From: Aphelocoma coerulescens
Lineage: Eukaryota > Chordata > Aves > Passeriformes > Corvidae
DNA: 64,000 bases
Direction of reading: 5' to 3'
Assembly: GCF_041296385.1 (NCBI RefSeq)
Contig: NC_091019.1
Coordinates: forward strand, 11,856,031 to 11,920,030
Below the pieces are notes generated by a model. That model was not told where the DNA came from. It saw only the letters and a list, made by a program, of their open reading frames with translations, and did no database searches. Below are positions 48,773-60,083 of the stretch, piece after piece. Both the position numbers and the translations under genes were made by a program. The number at the start of each line of letters is the position of its first letter. The first letter of the stretch is position 1.

Positions 48773-51563
48773 CTTTGCTCACAAATAATTTTTACAACCC
48801 ACCACTCATTATAGCAGGGACTTAGGATTTAGCAGGGAGAATTCATCTGTAAAGGATTGTTAATTTCTTTTCCCACTTTTTTTGCCTGTTGGGGAGTAGG
48901 TTGGATCAGGCATTGTTCTGTGACATGTATATTATGTAACAGGTCTTTACACCTTTCTTTTCACTATGTATTTCTTCAGTGTAATAATAACAATAATAAT
49001 AATAATATCTGAAAACCTCTGCAAAAAGGATCCTTCCCTGTAGAAAAGAGGACTGACAAAGTGAATTGGTCATACTTTCTTCCCAAAACAGGGTTAAGGT
49101 TATGCATGTTTGGAATCCTGTTAGTAAATTGCATTACATTATCTCTGTTTGCTACAGTGAAATTGCAAATTAACCCCCTTTAAAAGTGGGTCAGCTCACA
49201 TCACCTAAAAGATCAGCACTGTGTGATCAATCTTAATATCGTTATCAAGTAATCTGCAGAAAAGTGCTTGGCAGACAATGCACTTTGACTCCCTGCCCAG
49301 GGCTCCTGCTCTGTGATTAATGGTTATGCTATTCCCCATTTGAGCCCTGATAAGTTACACCTGTCCACCACTTAGGCAGAATTCATTAGGAATTCATGGA
49401 ACCACTAAAAATCACCAAAAGCCAAGGAGCAAAAGAGGAAAAATGTTCTCAGTACTTACAGGAAAAGTTGCTGGAAGTTCATATTTCAGTCTCACCCTCT
49501 GACAATCATATCCTTTCAGTGCTTCCAATGTAATATTTTCCAGATATGCACAATACTTTTCACATGTACAACTCTTGAATTTATGTTTACCATGAAAGGA
49601 GATTTTTGCTACTGTATTATTATATGAGTTGCCAAAAGAACAAAATCTATTGTCTGAAGATCAGACTAAGTTAGGCTGCAGTCATCCAAGCACTGGCTGG
49701 TACATCTGTGTGATGTATGGACAGTGGATATTTGTGTGATACTGTTTACTTAAACCATGTATTTTTGCCCCATAATATTTTCTGGAGAGGTTGCTGGCTG
49801 AATCATTGTTGATTTACTGCCATATGTGAACCATCTCTTTTGTCCTCTGCCAGTGCTGCAGCTCCTTGTGACACAGAAGGCCAGCAGCAGGCTCTCAGCT
49901 GCTCAACATCTGTGTCTGCCCTTTAGATGGGGTTTGTACAGGACACTGGCTTCACTTCAGATTAAATGCAGCTGTGAATATCATTAATGATTAACATAAT
50001 TATGAGATGGTTCCCTCAGCTTGTTGTTTCACACCATGAAATGCTGGGTAGATAAAAAGGCTTAATGGCCTTAACACCTCCTTGTTTTTGACTGTCCACA
50101 CCACCTGGTACAGCATTTTGTGGGGTCGAATTGGGCTCTGGACACCGCTCTGGCTTAAAATGGAAGCAAAAATTGAGGGGCTGCATGTTACTGCCCTGGA
50201 GCAGAGACAAACTAGGGAGGTACAAATAGTCTTGAACTGATATTTCCACAGGACACTTTGCTATGGCTTCAACAACGCATGGTAGAGAGCACCCATCATG
50301 ATGAGGGAGAATCATGAAAACGCAAAATATAACTTCCATATTAACAAAAACCCAGAGCTGTTTGCTCCATCTACTCCAGCATTTGTAATAACAATGGCAA
50401 TGAACAACGCAGGGACAGGAACAGGGAGGAGTTTTACCTCATCATTAAATTCTGAGGCATTATATTGTTATACACAGCTGTCATTTGCTTTGTTTTATTT
50501 TCCTGACAGAGATTATTTCTGGATATTTTTTTCCAAACAGCTCACTGGCTGGTGGTGCCATGAGTTGGCATTTTGCAACTACAGCCACACAGAGGGCAGA
50601 AGAGCCTACACCTACCCTGTCCTCCAAAAAGCCCTTTTAGAATAAAGAACATGATGGTTCAGAACTGGAAAAATATTTCCTCCAAAATCTTACCAAGAAA
50701 AATAATGGCTGGGTGCTTTCAAAGTAATTTTGGTGTTTTCTCAGGCCACACTTGGGTTAATGCTCGTAACTTAGTTCAGTACTTTTCCTCCATAAGTCTA
50801 TGAAAGCCAAACTGCCCAGTGACTTCAGCAAGATTTCAGTGTTTAAGAGGAAATAAAGACCATTTCTTGGCCCTTCTTTGCTCTTTCAAAAACTCTTGAG
50901 GATCCTCTCATTGTTTTTGGTTTCAGTATTTAAAGAAATCAATGTTAATCAATCTCTCTGGAAGCCCTATAAAACTGAGCGTATGTCTGGCTGCAAAAAA
51001 GTCAGCAGAAATTGTACAGAAACATAACATTCACATGGCTGATACTTAACTTTTCCACAATTTCATAATTCCTCAACTCTCCAAGTTACACATTTCCCGC
51101 AGCCAAGAGATGACTAAAATGGTTTAACTGAATTTCACAACTTTGCAGATAATAACTGAGAACAGCAGGCAAAATTGCAGCAAAAAAACCCCAAACATTT
51201 TTCCTCCCCTCCTCAACAGGACTTTATCTCAGCAGCTTGCTTCACAAAATAAACAACCTTTCCAGTACAAAAAACCAGTGTGAATCTCGTGATTTTTAAA
51301 TTGAAATATGTGAGGGGTTTGTTTTGTTTATCTAAAATCCACTTCAGTGGTTTTTATGAAACACAAGTCCCCCGTGCAAAGTTCTTGCTGCAACATTGAA
51401 TGGACTTTGCCTTGTATGTGCTAGAAAAGGGGGTTTCTAAATGCAGAGAGTTGGTCCTGCAAGATTTATTCACAATTATTTGGAGGTAAAACATGCAGAA
51501 ATACCCTTCCCCTCCCTTGAAGTGGTGGCTCTCATCAGAACCAAGCAAGTCCTTTTGTAGGAG
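48773..51563. other. Intergenic, no gene recognised
   Basis: AT-rich unique sequence with a short imperfect (AAT)n patch near 48983-49008. The block at 49200-49390 is rich in homeodomain-type TAAT/ATTA words and could be regulatory, but I cannot show conservation. The last five bases (51559-51563, aggag) are the left target-site duplication of the following LTR. Confidence 0.65.
51559..51563. repeat. Left target-site duplication AGGAG
   Basis: Five bases immediately before the TG of the LTR are repeated exactly after its final CA (52822-52826). Confidence 0.85.
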
Positions 51564-52821
51564 TGTCATAGGTTAGCAAGCATAGTCCCGGAAGGGATGT
51601 CCTTGCTAAGGGGTGCTTACAGCTTCCTCTGGGACCTGATAGAACCTATCAGCTGGCCAGGTTGAATATGGACAATTCTTTAAGCCACTTAAAGTTGTGA
51701 CCACCTCTGTGATCCACACTTAAGAATAGACAAACTCCCCCCCAAGCTCTCTCTCATTTCCAGTGCTGGCACAGGTGGCTGCAGGCACCGTGCAGGGGCC
51801 AGTGGGCCCGGCCAGGCCCTGCTTGGGCCAGGCCGGGCCGGGCCACGGCCAGCCTGGAGCCATGGGCCTGTTCCAGCCGTGGAACCACCCCCACTGCCTT
51901 GCCGTGGGCAGCCGGAGCAGCTTGGCTCTCCCCCTCTCCACTTCAATAAGAAAAATTCAACATTCCAGCTGCAAAGCTGCAAGGCCGAGGTGAGATTAAC
52001 CCTTTTATTGCTGTGAAGAGCTGAAACCCTGAGGGAAGAGAAAGAGGAGATGCTTAAAGCTGAAATTCTGTTGTGAAGCTATGGTATATCAGAGTATCCC
52101 GTTGTAATTTCATGAAGATATGGGGGGTGGAGTGTTCAACCCGTAAGCAAAAGCACCTGCGCTGAGATAGGCAGATGCTGACGCAGCTGTAATTTCATGA
52201 GAAGTTTGGACAGGGAGAGATGGACCAGATGAACCAGATGAGGACTTTTGCTCCAAATGGGAAAGGAGAAACCTCAGTTCCTAGAGATGCTCCCAGAGAT
52301 AGTCCTAAAGATGAAGATGAGGAAGACCCTTTGCTCCCAGGGAAGGAGAAGGGCCTCTGTTTTTTTTGTTTCTGAACGGCTCAACCTTAAAATTGTACCC
52401 CAAAAACTTCAAGAGTGGACCCTCGAAAGCAATTCCGGGAAAAGCTGCAAGTCAGGGGAAGGGACTCACATGTGAGCAGAGAGACTCCTCTTCCTAAATG
52501 GACTGAACAATATTTGGAAGTGGGCGGCTGTCTCGGTGTGATCATGTTTTCATAGCACGAGCAAGAATGGACTGAACAAGGTTATTATAGAAGTGGTAAA
52601 CAGACTGAACATCTCAAGGGTTGTCTTTTTACATTGTCAGTGGGAGAAGGGAGGAAGGTGGGGGGAGGAGGAGAGTTCTGAAGGTGGTATAATTTTTTTT
52701 TTTCTTTTCTTCTTTTAGGTCTGTTAATAAACTTCTTTATATTCCTTCAAGTTGGTGCCTGCTTTGCTTCTTATCTCACAGAAGATAAACAGTAATGAGT
52801 ATTTTAGACCAAACCACTACA
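51564..52821 (+). mobile_element. Solo LTR of an endogenous retrovirus, 1258 bp, intact ends
   Basis: The element begins TGTCATAGGTTAGCAAGC and ends AGACCAAACCACTACA, giving the TG...CA termini of retroviral LTRs. It is flanked by an exact 5-bp duplication, aggag, at 51559-51563 and 52822-52826. A canonical AATAAA (52726-52731) followed by a T/GT-rich stretch marks the R region near the 3' end, so the LTR is in + orientation. A GC-rich patch (about 51770-51925) lies in the 5' half. No internal retroviral genes flank it, so it is a solo LTR left by recombination between two LTRs. A 5-bp duplication is common for ERVL-like and some other avian families; the family name needs a library search. 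Confidence 0.9.
52726..52731 (+). terminator. LTR poly(A) signal AATAAA
   Basis: This canonical hexamer lies about 90 bases before the end of the solo LTR and is followed by ttctttatattccttcaagttggtg. It matches the R/U5 position expected for an LTR and gives its orientation. Confidence 0.75.
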
Positions 52822-52826
52822 AGGAG
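52822..52826. repeat. Right target-site duplication AGGAG
   Basis: This is an exact copy of 51559-51563 and confirms the right boundary of the solo LTR. Confidence 0.85.
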
Positions 52827-53341
52827 GAAGGGAAAGACCTGCATGTTGTACTGGCATAAGCAAAGAGGCCGGAAATCCAAGGACAGAACACATGGAAGAG
52901 GCTCAGCTTCCCGACCTGCTCTCTCCAGGACTGAGGAAAAGGTCTGGGGCTACTACAGATGTCCAGATGGAGGAGGGAGAAGCTACCATGCAGTGGCTCA
53001 GCAAAGAGCTAGACTCCCTCATCCCAGCCCTCTCTGGAGCCATGTGCTGAGCCCAGGATTTGAAGCATCTGTGCTGGATCCCCACAGCAATAATCTAATA
53101 TTTCAGTTGGCCATAAAGTTGGAAACAAGCAACAAAAGGGATAAAGTGTGACAAAAGCCAAAGAAGTGACAAAACAAACTGCTGGAGAAAACAGAGCAAA
53201 TGCATAATAAATATCATTTTAATATCTCCTTGCACCAGTGATTTGACAGGCAAAACTGAGGATGACTCAGATATTTTTCAAAAATTTTTTAAAACCAAGC
53301 TGTTACTCACAAATCACTTGATTTTATTTTTCTAGAGATCC
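52827..53341. other. Intergenic, no gene recognised
   Basis: Unique sequence between the solo LTR and the hairpin. The + strand open frame that starts in the LTR at 52795 and ends at 53151 crosses the insertion boundary and is not a gene. Confidence 0.7.
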
Positions 53342-53374
53342 TTTGGTTTCATTACGTTGTGTAATGAAACCAAA
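53342..53374. repeat. Perfect 14-bp inverted repeat with 5-base loop
   Basis: The arms TTTGGTTTCATTAC (53342-53355) and GTAATGAAACCAAA (53361-53374) are exact reverse complements separated by gttgt. Bases just outside the arms do not pair (C opposite C), so the structure is exactly 14 bp. The stem is too short for a microRNA precursor. It could be a compact palindromic binding site, a relic of a small transposon end, or a replication-slippage product. Confidence 0.85.
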
Positions 53375-54219
53375 CACTTCATACAGGGATGGCTTCATTT
53401 TACACAGAAGCACAACAAAAGTGCCAATCCTTCCCATAATCTGCTTCTGTACCACGACCAGTTTTGGTGGCTACAAAAAGAGTTTCCATACTATACCCTT
53501 TACTTGTAGCCAGGGTTTCCTGGGGGTAAAGGGGTTATTTCTTTAACATTTTTCCAAGAGAAGATGAGAGCCAGGAGATCTTATTGTTCATCTCTTTTAT
53601 TCCCCTTCTCCTCCTGCTCCAGGACATTTTGTTGTCAAGGTTGGACACCTGATTTTTTTGTTGTTCTTGTTTGGGGGTTTTTTGGTTGGTTGGTTGGTTT
53701 TTTGTTTGTTTGACAGTTTAAAGCATCCTTAACTTTAACATCACAATGAGGTCAAAGAGAGTTTTGGCCTCATGGCGTAACTCCACTGACTCCAGTGGAA
53801 GACCAGCAAAGATCAATCTGTTCTACAGCATTCTTTTAAAAAAAACCAAAATATCACATAACTTTTATATGAGTTGTAAATTGAAGGTATTGGACCCACG
53901 AAACCCCCATGCAACCAAATTATACAAGGAGGAACTATGTAAAACCCCGTGAATCCTGATATGTAATTCCCAGGTGGATCAGGTACAGCTTTTTTTGCCT
54001 GAGATTTCAAAAACTCTACTTTCATTTGGATCCCCCTAGGGCAACCAAAATACTTTTTTCTTCTCCTTTGGTTAAAATGTTTATGCTTGTCTCACTTCCC
54101 AGAGCTACAAAGTGCAAAAACTGTATCTTCTTCATTAAAAATAAACAGGAATTCTCTAAAATACTCTGCTTTTCCCTCAGAATAAAACCAGGAGGGGGCT
54201 GCTACTCCACGTGAGCTGA
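53375..54219. other. Intergenic, with G/T-rich tract
   Basis: No gene was recognised. It contains a G/T-rich low-complexity tract at about 53655-53715 with repeated ggtt units. The remainder is AT-rich unique sequence. Confidence 0.7.
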
Positions 54220-54332
54220 TACTGCTTTAAGCAACCTGGGCTAGTGGAATGTGTCCCTGCCCACGGGAGGACGGGTGGAACAAGGTGAATTTTATGGTCC
54301 CTTCTGATCCAAGCCATTCCATGATTCCACTA
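54220..54332 (+). mobile_element. CR1 LINE 3'-end fragment, plus orientation
   Basis: The pattern is that of the terminal CR1 3' end: aagcaacctgggctagtgga, then atgtgtccctgcccacggga, ggacgggtggaacaaggtga, and ggtcccttctgatccaagcc with cattccatgattcc. This follows the avian CR1 tail (gcaacctggtctagtggaag ... ccaacccaaaccattctatg). Only about 110 bases survive, an extreme 5' truncation. Confidence 0.85.
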
Positions 54333-57300
54333 AGAATTAGAGAACTGATACATTACACCCATTTCTGTCTTTTGCCAGCTCTGCCAGTCTATATTTTGAC
54401 CCTGTATATATTGCAAACGTTAAATTGTGAGCAAACATGAATAATTTAATGGTAAAATACTACAAAATCAGCCATTCCAAAGAAAACATCAAGTGGAAAG
54501 AAGGAACTCGTCCATCCTAGGAAGCACTGGAGAGGTGAGAGTCTGCAGAAGGAGGTGGTGGAGATGTTCTGCTTTTAGATGATGGAACCATAATGAAAAG
54601 TCAACTTTTCAGGCCACCCACTCCTTGGCTCTGACCTCCCCTGTCTGACATCAACCCACATCTATGTCAGGATATATTTTTAATCTGTCCTAGAATGATG
54701 TCATGCAATAATCAAACCACTGTAAATATGGTTCTTGTCGTCACCAATGAAACAAAATTAGCTTTTATACCAGAGAAGAGCTTTTAACCCAGCCAGTGAC
54801 GTGATCAGAGGGGAAAGGGCTTTAACAAGGAGAGAATAAATCTTGGGCTCTTCAAATGCAACACAGGTTCAAGTGCAAAGCTTGAGTGCTTTAAAAGGAG
54901 AACTGCAACTTACATATTACTAGAGAAAGAGTTGGGAGAAGGGAGAATTCTTTTCACAGAACAGTATCAACATGGAGACAGTATAACCCTGGAAAAGGTA
55001 ATGATGAAGCACTGGAGGAGTAACTCATAGTTCTACCACAAAAAAGGCAGGTAAGTTATTCTTTTGGTGTCTTAAATCCTAGATAAAACTTGATTCTATC
55101 CATTTGTCTCCTGGCATATCCAGGCAGCAGTGGGTTCATCTACTTTGCTTTCCATCACTTACATCAAAATTTCCTCCTTTTGCAAAGAATTCAGGTGCTG
55201 TGAGGGCAAGGGGGGAGAAGGGAAGGATTATGGTAAAGGAAATATACAAAGTTATAAATATTTTATTTTCATATCCATATAAGAGCATAAAAAGAGCATT
55301 GGAAAATAACAGAAACTGAACCACAGCTGCTTTATATACATTCTGGTGCTGTTTCTCCTGTGAGAGTGGTCCTGATGTATTCCTCATCTGCTCCACAGAT
55401 CATTTTAATTAAAGCATTAATAGATTTCAGGCTGTCAAAGCCAGAGTATCTGTATACAGCCTGTGTCAGAGTCTGTATCTCCCCTCACACACTCCCATAC
55501 GTTTTGTTCCGTCTATTATTGAATTAATCAAACACGGCAGCCACTCCTAATGACTTGTCTTAATCAGCTGCATCCATCACGGTGCAGGCAGGGCTGGTGA
55601 GCCCTGCCACAGCTACAGGTGCTGAGCTCAGCTGAGCCATGTTCCCCCTGTCCCCCGTGCAGTCACATCCATCCTGCAGTGCCACAAGCCACCAGCTCCT
55701 CTTTGTCACCGGTGGGAGATGCAGCTGCAGGCCCTGCTAGGCTGAGCCACTGTCCTGCCAGCTCTGGTGTAAAAGCAGCAGAAATTGCACATTTGCCAAA
55801 TCCAAAAAGGTGGATTCTGTAGCTGTCAAAAAATACCCAGCTACTTTGTCATGTTTCCCCAGGTGTTCCAAGGAAGTTGTGCTTTCTCTCTAACAGGGAA
55901 ACAGCTCTTGCAGTGTTGCACAAAAACATGCTCAGATAATTATTTTCGTATTTTCAAGTACACAGGAATCCTCACATTCTACACATTTCCCCCACTTCCG
56001 ACGCAATTGGATTTTGGTAGGTGATTCATACAGCAGTGGCTTCAGCTTAACCCCTTTGAGTGCATCCATCATTTTGGTCAGGATCATAAGTAACAGTGCC
56101 TCTCAAAAACTAAATAACATACTTGAGTGAAATACTCATGTGTTATGTACATGTTTTCCATCCAAATAGCTTCACCTAATAACTCATGAAAGCCTGTAGT
56201 AGAGGAAAATTATGAGATTAAACATGATGCTTTTTGATACACTTGCTCCTTTCCATCTCAGAAGAACAGTATTAGCTAAAGCCATTCATTTTGTATAAAA
56301 GGATCTCTATAATGCTTCATCTGCTAAACAATTTCATTAAATTCTCCATCCCTGGTAGAAATGAGGTGCAATTTAAAGCAGCCAGGGATTTTAGCTGCCC
56401 TTATCACTATGGGGGTGCAGCAAATCCATATTTATTCAGTCTAACATCAGTGACATGATCTGTATGTTACAGGACCTCCCAGGATGTGACTCATGAGGCT
56501 GGACTCGTGAGGAACAAAGTGGTGTCCTCTCACCATTGCCATTTGTCACAGCATTTGTGAAATGCTGGTGCCAGACAAATACTGACCACCATCAGCAATT
56601 ATTAGTAACCAACAATAATTACAGCTGCATAAATGAAAAATCATTTCAAACCAACAGGCCCATGTCACCACCAAATCTCAAGCCCCTTAATACTCCTTGC
56701 CTTTTAACAGACACTGGTTTCAGAAGGCTGGAGAACAGATGAGGCGGCTTTCATCACACCAAGCAAATTAGGGAATACTTTTCCTGCCAAACTGAGAACG
56801 TGGAGGTGGAAATCTCTCTGCTGTGGCACGAGCATCCGGAATTCTGGCATTACCAACACTTTCAGAGGTTGATTTTCTTTGGAAAAGTATGTTGCAATGT
56901 TGTGTAAGGCAGGTTCAGGAGGTACTTGCTGATGGTTTTGAAGAGAGTGTTAAATATTATGCCTTCCATAGTCAACATAGGAGACACAGGTAACCCTCCC
57001 TCCAAAAATCATGGTGTGCTGTGCACACATCACAAGTTAAATTTTACTTGACTGTGAAGATACTGCATCCCTCAGCTCATAAAGCAGCAGGAAGCAATGT
57101 GTTCTGGAAAAAAAATATTTGTTGGAAATCCAACTGTCTGCCTTGCCTTGAATGGGTTCAACACTTGCAGGTGTCGGCCTTACGAGTGCCACAGGCAGGA
57201 TTGCACAAAACAGAGGCATTTTTGGAGTCAATACAGTTCACACTCCTCTCACAACACCCAGTCACTCATCCAGCCCTTTTATCCAGCTTATTCTCCTGGT

Positions 57301-59431
57301 GCCTTGCATGCCCCACTTTGGGAGGCAGAAGAGGGATCAGCTCCCCACAGGGAGGCTGCTGGATAGGGAAACCTGCTGCAGCAGAGCAGCTGTGGATCAG
57401 AGGAGGGAAAAAAGAACTGTGCTCCCTAGTTATAATCCCCTGCAGGGCCTAAGGCTCTTAAAATATTCTCATTCCATTGCTGCAGGGCGTGTTGTGGGTT
57501 TGTTTTTTTTCCTTTCTCTCTGTAAATCAAATGCATGATTTCGTTTCTGCTTCTAGTTTGAAGTACACAGAAAGTTTTCATGATGCCCACACAAACGTTT
57601 GCATACTGAATATTTAAATACAGGAGCGGTATCCACATCAGTTATCAGGGCAAATCATGCCCTCAGGAGGATGCACAGCACTTTAGAATCCAGCAAAATT
57701 TCAGCCCAGTGAAGTTTTATAAAGGATGGAAATGCCACACTGGAACAAACGGTAGTTTTATTCTAATGATTCTAATAGGATTTAACCAACTCCTGTATCA
57801 GTCAGACCTGCCTCAAGGAGAGCCCCCACATCTTCAGCAGCACCCTGACTGAAGCAACCCTCTTCCACCCACCCATAGACAAAAAGGGCTCTTAGATTTG
57901 AAATGCAATGTGGGTGAGCATTAATGACCCCAGAAAGCTTTTGAAGGGGCTACAGAAAAATAATTCCAAACAGGGATTAGCAATGGAAGCTTCTGTTTGT
58001 TTCTCAGTAGCTGAGTACAGATGGTAAACAAGTAGGTTTGGGGGAGGGGGGGAGTTATTCCTGAAATAACAGAATAAGGAAGTCTTTAGAAAAGTTGAAG
58101 ACACAACAACTGAAAAATATTCTGAAAATACTGAAAATAACAGAGGTCAAGGAAAGGGGAACAACAACAGAGATGCTATGCATTTGCACACGCATTTTGT
58201 TTTTTTAAACCCTCAATCTGGAGAGAAAAAACTACTCTCAAGAAATAGTGGTCATTGTGGCTCCTGGCCTGATTTTTAAGCTGCTGGCTGGAGGTCAGCT
58301 TTAAGCAGGGCACTATGACACCCAGAGCTCCAGCTAACAGACATTGATTTTACTGCAACTCAGTGGAATCAATTTTTTTAGTTTCATGCAACATATGTAA
58401 TACATTGTGATATAATTTTCCATCTGCAACACTTCTGAAACAGTATTTGACGTAATTCTCCTGTATTTATTATCTGTCTGGGATCACTCTCTCTTTCCTC
58501 ATACACATCACCTTGCAGAATGAGTTTCAGAATCAAATTCTGATCTCAGTATGGGTGTATAGAACAGAGATGCTGTTTGAGAACACAAGAGAGGCTCCTA
58601 CTGTAGTTGTACAAGCTCTTTCATATTGGTGCCTTTTAATCAGAAAAAATGACAAAACTTTTCTTTTTCAGACACTCTTCAGCTGCTGACACCCTGACAA
58701 ACATTGCACAGCACACCTATTTCCCTCAGATCCTGTATCCTGAACCTGTACCTGGGGTCTGACACTGTTAACACACACCTTTCACACAAGGATGAACCCC
58801 CAATACACATGGGGTCTCAAAGCCAGGTACATGCTCCTGGTCCTACATCAGGGAATAAGGGCCACACAAAGCTCTTTCACTCAGCAGTATTTTCTCTCTT
58901 GTTGCTGAAAGCTTTCAGACCCCCATTCATCCCCCCCTAACCAGACACCACAAGTTACCTACCTTAGAAGACACAGGCTGTGTGAACAGTGAGCCAGGAA
59001 ACACAGGATGTCCAGGCATGAAACAGATCACCTTCTGAAATCAGCTAATTCACATTCCAAAATCCCCAGCTGTAGCTGAAGCAGCCCTGGAATGAGAATG
59101 TTTTGCCAAAGGTCACAGAGCCACCAGAGATGCCCTTTTGCACCAGCCTCTGTGCCTGCAGCCCTCTGCCCAGCTTCTCACTGGTTCTTTTCTTCTGCTC
59201 TCCTCACATTTAACCTTTTCTTGCCTTTGACCATGTTCTACTTTATTCCATGAGCCACCCTGTTCCATTCCCTGTGGTTTCTGTGTCTGACTGAGGGTGA
59301 AAGCACCCCTAAAACATCGGGATCTTACACTGTAAATCAGGACAACCTGTTCTTCTGTCTTCCAAGTCGTGTGGTGTATTTTCCTGGACCAGATTTAGTT
59401 ACATACATAAGATTGTTGCATATGTTTAGTG
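54333..59431. other. Intergenic, no gene recognised
   Basis: Five kilobases of mixed composition with many short open frames on both strands, none showing a domain, splice pattern or signal peptide. GC-richer patches occur at 55560-55770 and 57230-57420. The longest frames (57021-57452 and 57152-57538, overlapping) contradict each other and lack support. Confidence 0.65.
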
Positions 59432-59436
59432 TAATA
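59432..59436. repeat. Left target-site duplication TAATA
   Basis: Five bases immediately before the LTR are repeated exactly at 60079-60083. Confidence 0.85.
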
Positions 59437-60078
59437 TGTCTTGGGGTGACTTTATGATGTGTATCCCCTATCGCTGCCCCATGCCCAGGAATTAATTTTG
59501 TGCCTTTCTACGCCTTTAAACTGAGCCTGAGAGGGGGAAGGAAAAACTGAGCAAAACTTTTTCAAAGCAGTTTGCAGCTTGTTCAAGGTCACACAGAGAC
59601 AGAGACGGCTCTCTGCGTTCAGCTGCGGCGGGAGAGCGAGAGCGGAGGGAAGCACCCTGCTTGCTTTCTTTCCAGCCAGCTTTCAGCCAGTTTTTCAGCT
59701 CCTTTTCCTCCACAGAGTTGAACTTTGTTTTCCTGGGACTCCAATTTTTTTCCTTTCTTCTCTGCTGGACAGTTTCAACATCAGAGCACATTGGGAGGAC
59801 TTTCCACCAGGCACAGAGGGCCTGGCCCTGGGCCAAGCCCCAGCTCCGAGGACACCAAAGGGAGGACTCGAACACTTTCCCAGGTTTTTCCCCACAGCGA
59901 CAGATTTTATTATTTAGCATTATTATCCTTTTCCCGTATGTTTGATGAATAAATAGTTTTTATCTCTTTCACTTTCCTTCAAGGAAAAAGGGTTTTTTCT
60001 GAACCTGGTGGGGGAGGAGTGGTTTGTAACCTGCCTTCTCTCAGAGGATATATTTTTAAATTTGGCCAAACCGGCACA
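59437..60078 (+). mobile_element. Solo LTR of an endogenous retrovirus, 642 bp, intact ends
   Basis: It begins TGTCTTGGGGTGACTTTATG and ends GGCCAAACCGGCACA, with TG...CA termini and an exact 5-bp target duplication TAATA on both sides (59432-59436, 60079-60083). A CpG-containing patch with gttcagctgcggcgggagag lies near 59615-59640. A canonical AATAAA at 59948-59953 gives + orientation. The sequence recalls an LTR family that is abundant in songbird genomes, from memory. No internal viral genes remain. The open frames inside (59516-59952, both strands) belong to the LTR and are not host genes. Confidence 0.92.
59948..59953 (+). terminator. LTR poly(A) signal AATAAA
   Basis: This canonical hexamer is about 130 bases before the LTR end, followed by gtttttatctctttc, and is consistent with the R region of a + strand LTR. 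Confidence 0.7.
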
Positions 60079-60083
60079 TAATA
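60079..60083. repeat. Right target-site duplication TAATA
   Basis: This is an exact copy of 59432-59436 directly after the LTR's terminal CA. Confidence 0.85.

Noticed and set aside
51689..51993. Gly/Pro/Ala-rich open frames in a GC-rich patch, resembling a CpG island promoter
   Set aside because: The patch lies within the 1258-bp solo LTR, so it is part of the mobile element rather than a host promoter island.
59516..59952. Overlapping open frames of 66-134 residues on both strands
   Set aside because: All lie inside the solo LTR bounded by the TAATA duplication; LTRs do not encode these.
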